Positions 62,107-64,000 of a DNA stretch of 64,000 nt are shown one piece after another. Made by a program: the position numbers and the translations under genes. The notes below the pieces were generated by a model that was not told where the DNA came from, did no database searches, and saw only the letters and a program-made list of their open reading frames with translations. The first letter of the stretch is position 1. Each line of letters opens with the position of its first letter. Source of the stretch: Alcanivorax sp. 1008 (lineage in GTDB: Bacteria; Pseudomonadota; Gammaproteobacteria; Pseudomonadales; Alcanivoracaceae); NCBI RefSeq assembly GCF_020667895.1, contig NZ_JAFMPS010000001.1, forward strand, positions 310,001 to 374,000, in the 5' to 3' direction.

Positions 62107-64000
62107 GCGGCGCCAGTTTCCTTAAGGTCGTCAAGTTCTTCTTTGATGTACTTCTGCAGGCGCTGGCAAAGCTCCGGATCAGAAACCGGCAGACCATCGC
62201 GGCCGGTGACAAAGAATACGTCTTCGGCACGCTCACCAAGGGTGGCGATTCGAGCGTTCTGCACCAGCAGATTGAATTCCGCAAAAATACGTCCGATGCG
62301 CGCCAGCAGACCGGGGCGATCCAGCGTCTGAATATCCACCGTGGTGCGATCATTGATGATGTCGTTGCTGATTACCACCTGAGTCGGCACGTTAAAGTGA
62401 CGATGGCGGCGAGGCATGCGCCGTTGGAGTATATCCGGGAAGCAGGCGGGATCGCTCAGCGCCTCAGTCAGGTTTGTGCGAATCGCCTCAAGGCGAGGCC
62501 AGTCATCACCAATGGGCGTTCCTTGCTCATCGAGCACTACGTAGGTATCCAGAGTAAAGCCGTCCGCCGAGGTGATAATGCGAGCGTCAACAATGGTCAA
62601 GCCAAGCTGATCAATGGCGCTTACCGTCGTGGCGAACAGGTTCTCCGTGTCCGGAGTGTAGATAAATAGCTGGGTACCGCCTTCGAACTGAACGCCACTG
62701 GATTCGCGGGTCAGTACCAGAGGTGCCTTTGGGTCGGGCCGGTTAAGTATGGCCTCAGTATGCCACGCGATATCGGCAGCGTTCTCCCGCAGGAAGTACT
62801 CATCGCCGATGCCAGACCACAACTGCTCTATGGCGCTGCGATCAATCTGTCTTTGCTCAAGCAACTTCAGCGCAGTGTCACGGGTTTCATCAATCCAGTC
62901 CTGCTTGTCCACCGGATTGTTGAGGCCACGGCGCAGGGTGCGGCGGGTTTCCCGGTAAAGCTGGCGTAGTAGTGAGGCGCGCCAGGAGTTCCAAAGGTTA
63001 GGGTTGGTGGCATTGATGTCGGCGACGGTCAGGGTATACAGATAATCCAGATGCACCAGGTCACCAACCTTGCCGGCAAATTCGTGAACCACATCCGGGT
63101 CAGAAATATCCTTGCGCTGAGCGGTGACTGACATTAGCAGATGGTTCTGTACCATCCAGGCGACCAGCTTGGCATCCCAGTTGGTCAGACCATGGCGTTG
63201 GCAAAAAGCTATTGCGTCATCAGCTCCCAATGTGGAGTGATCCCCGCCACGACCCTTGGCAATATCGTGATACAGACCGGCGATGTATAGCAGCTCCGGT
63301 TTGGGTAATCGATAGAATACTTCGTGAGCCAGTGGCAGCTGTTCGCGCGCGCTGTCATAACGCATGCGGCGCATATGTTTGATCACCGTCAGTGTGTGGA
63401 AATCGACGGTATAAATATGGAAAAGGTCGTATTGCATCATGCCGATGATGCGACCGAACTCCGGCAGGTACTGCCCTAGTATGCCGTAGCGTTTCATGCG
63501 CCTTAACTGCGTAAACAGCGCATGTGGGGAGCGCAATAGCTCCATAAACAGGCTGGTGTTGCGAGAGTCTTGACGGAAGGTGTCATCAATCAGCTTGCGA
63601 TTCTGAATCATCAGTCGAGCTGTGGGAGCACTGACGCCCTTGATTTCCGGGTTCTGGCCAAGCAGAACAAAAGCCTCAATCAGCGCCGATGGATAACGCT
63701 GGAAGATATTCTCGTCGGTGACTTCAAGATAGCCGTTACGAACTTGAAAGCGGCGGTTCAACTGTTGTATCGGGTCGCTTTTGCCGACCCGCAGAATCAC
63801 TTCATCGAATAATTGCAGTAGCAATTCGTTCATTACCGAGATGGCTAACGCTACTCGATAATAGTTTTTCATGGATTGCTCAACAGCCAGATTGGCGGTG
63901 TTATCTTTATGGCCCAGCCTGCCTGCAACCTGACGTTGATAGTCAAACAGCAGGCGGTTTTCGTTACGGCCGTTAATTTGATGTAACAGCCAGCGCAGCC
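62103..64000 (-). CDS. glnD: Bifunctional uridylyltransferase/uridylyl-removing enzyme, C-terminal part (start outside window)
   Basis: The frame is open to the window edge, so the ATG at 63872 is internal; the codons before it give LRWLLHQINGRNENRLLFDY, matching GlnD. About 632 C-terminal residues are present. GlnD senses glutamine and adds or removes UMP on PII proteins. Present are the end of the nucleotidyltransferase-associated domain, the HD phosphohydrolase domain (HDIAKGRGGDHS), and two ACT domains at the C-terminus (LFIYTPDTENLFATTVSAI; VDIQTLDRPGLLARIGRIF). The nucleotidyltransferase active site itself lies outside the window. Confidence 0.96.
   Translation of the reverse strand, partial: LRWLLHQINGRNENRLLFDYQRQVAGRLGHKDNTANLAVEQSMKNYYRVALAISVMNELLLQLFDEVILRVGKSDPIQQLNRRFQVRNGYLEVTDENIFQRYPSALIEAFVLLGQNPEIKGVSAPTARLMIQNRKLIDDTFRQDSRNTSLFMELLRSPHALFTQLRRMKRYGILGQYLPEFGRIIGMMQYDLFHIYTVDFHTLTVIKHMRRMRYDSAREQLPLAHEVFYRLPKPELLYIAGLYHDIAKGRGGDHSTLGADDAIAFCQRHGLTNWDAKLVAWMVQNHLLMSVTAQRKDISDPDVVHEFAGKVGDLVHLDYLYTLTVADINATNPNLWNSWRASLLRQLYRETRRTLRRGLNNPVDKQDWIDETRDTALKLLEQRQIDRSAIEQLWSGIGDEYFLRENAADIAWHTEAILNRPDPKAPLVLTRESSGVQFEGGTQLFIYTPDTENLFATTVSAIDQLGLTIVDARIITSADGFTLDTYVVLDEQGTPIGDDWPRLEAIRTNLTEALSDPACFPDILQRRMPRRHRHFNVPTQVVISNDIINDRTTVDIQTLDRPGLLARIGRIFAEFNLLVQNARIATLGERAEDVFFVTGRDGLPVSDPELCQRLQKYIKEELDDLKETGAA

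Overview
The window is ordinary, densely packed chromosome of a gammaproteobacterium. It has no mobile element, phage gene, CRISPR array, tRNA or rRNA that I can see. The gene content points to the Pseudomonadales/Oceanospirillales: glnD-dapC-arsC-like-dapD-dapE in that order, a split class II ribonucleotide reductase (NrdJa/NrdJb), a PA0069-type radical SAM protein, YaeQ, DUF2288, DUF2817 and a LasT/YjtD methyltransferase. Many lipid-active genes (two patatins, acyltransferase, hot-dog thioesterases, fatty-acid-hydroxylase/sterol-desaturase family protein, START protein, secreted alpha/beta hydrolase) would suit a marine, Alcanivorax-like lipid or hydrocarbon user. That genus-level idea is inference only.

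Layout. 1-3090 (+): the 3' end of an RND pump gene, a START-domain exported protein and a membrane hydroxylase/desaturase. 3091-9260 (-): a large MscK/MscM-type mechanosensitive channel, then yjtD and a fused oxidoreductase-SelD, translationally coupled. 9384-15625: a saccharopine-dehydrogenase-like reductase (+), then (-) a DUF3336 patatin, an orphan molybdopterin oxidoreductase, an SDR and an unrecognised 190-aa protein. The last is divergent from a tetR gene, and the gap holds two 15-bp palindromes whose centres are 33 bp apart. 16286-19834 (-): TfoX-N protein and a three-gene MacAB-like ABC export system. 19968-24930 (-): thioesterase, GST, acyltransferase, second patatin, ilvD. 24967-31997: metG (-) and two convergent hybrid histidine kinases whose 3' ends overlap.

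32179-36163: NTF2-like protein, DUF2288, YfcG-like GST, PA0069 radical SAM protein and a small alpha/beta hydrolase ending in a strong terminator. 35471-41186 (-): nrdJb, nrdJa, a GNAT-peptidase C39 fusion, a DUF2817 zinc hydrolase, yaeQ. 41347-49505: secreted hydrolase with a PPC domain, two thioesterase-like proteins, an outer-membrane barrel, a DUF748 giant, a spermidine-synthase-like methyltransferase, an exported Met-rich protein and a 48-aa membrane peptide. 49578-51161 (-): aldehyde dehydrogenase.

51162-51577 is the only gene-free stretch over 300 bp. It holds two long hairpin repeats in opposite orientation. They share a conserved 52-nt core, while their long perfect arms are unrelated in sequence outside the innermost six bases. 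This is the most unusual structure in the window. 51578-64000 (-) is one long run: glnD (cut by the window edge), dapC, arsC-like, dapD, an RND adaptor and pump, dapE, then an AMP/thymidine-phosphorylase-family gene paired with a PRPP-synthetase-like gene. It combines nitrogen sensing, the succinylase branch of lysine/diaminopimelate synthesis, an efflux pump and a probable nucleotide-salvage pair.
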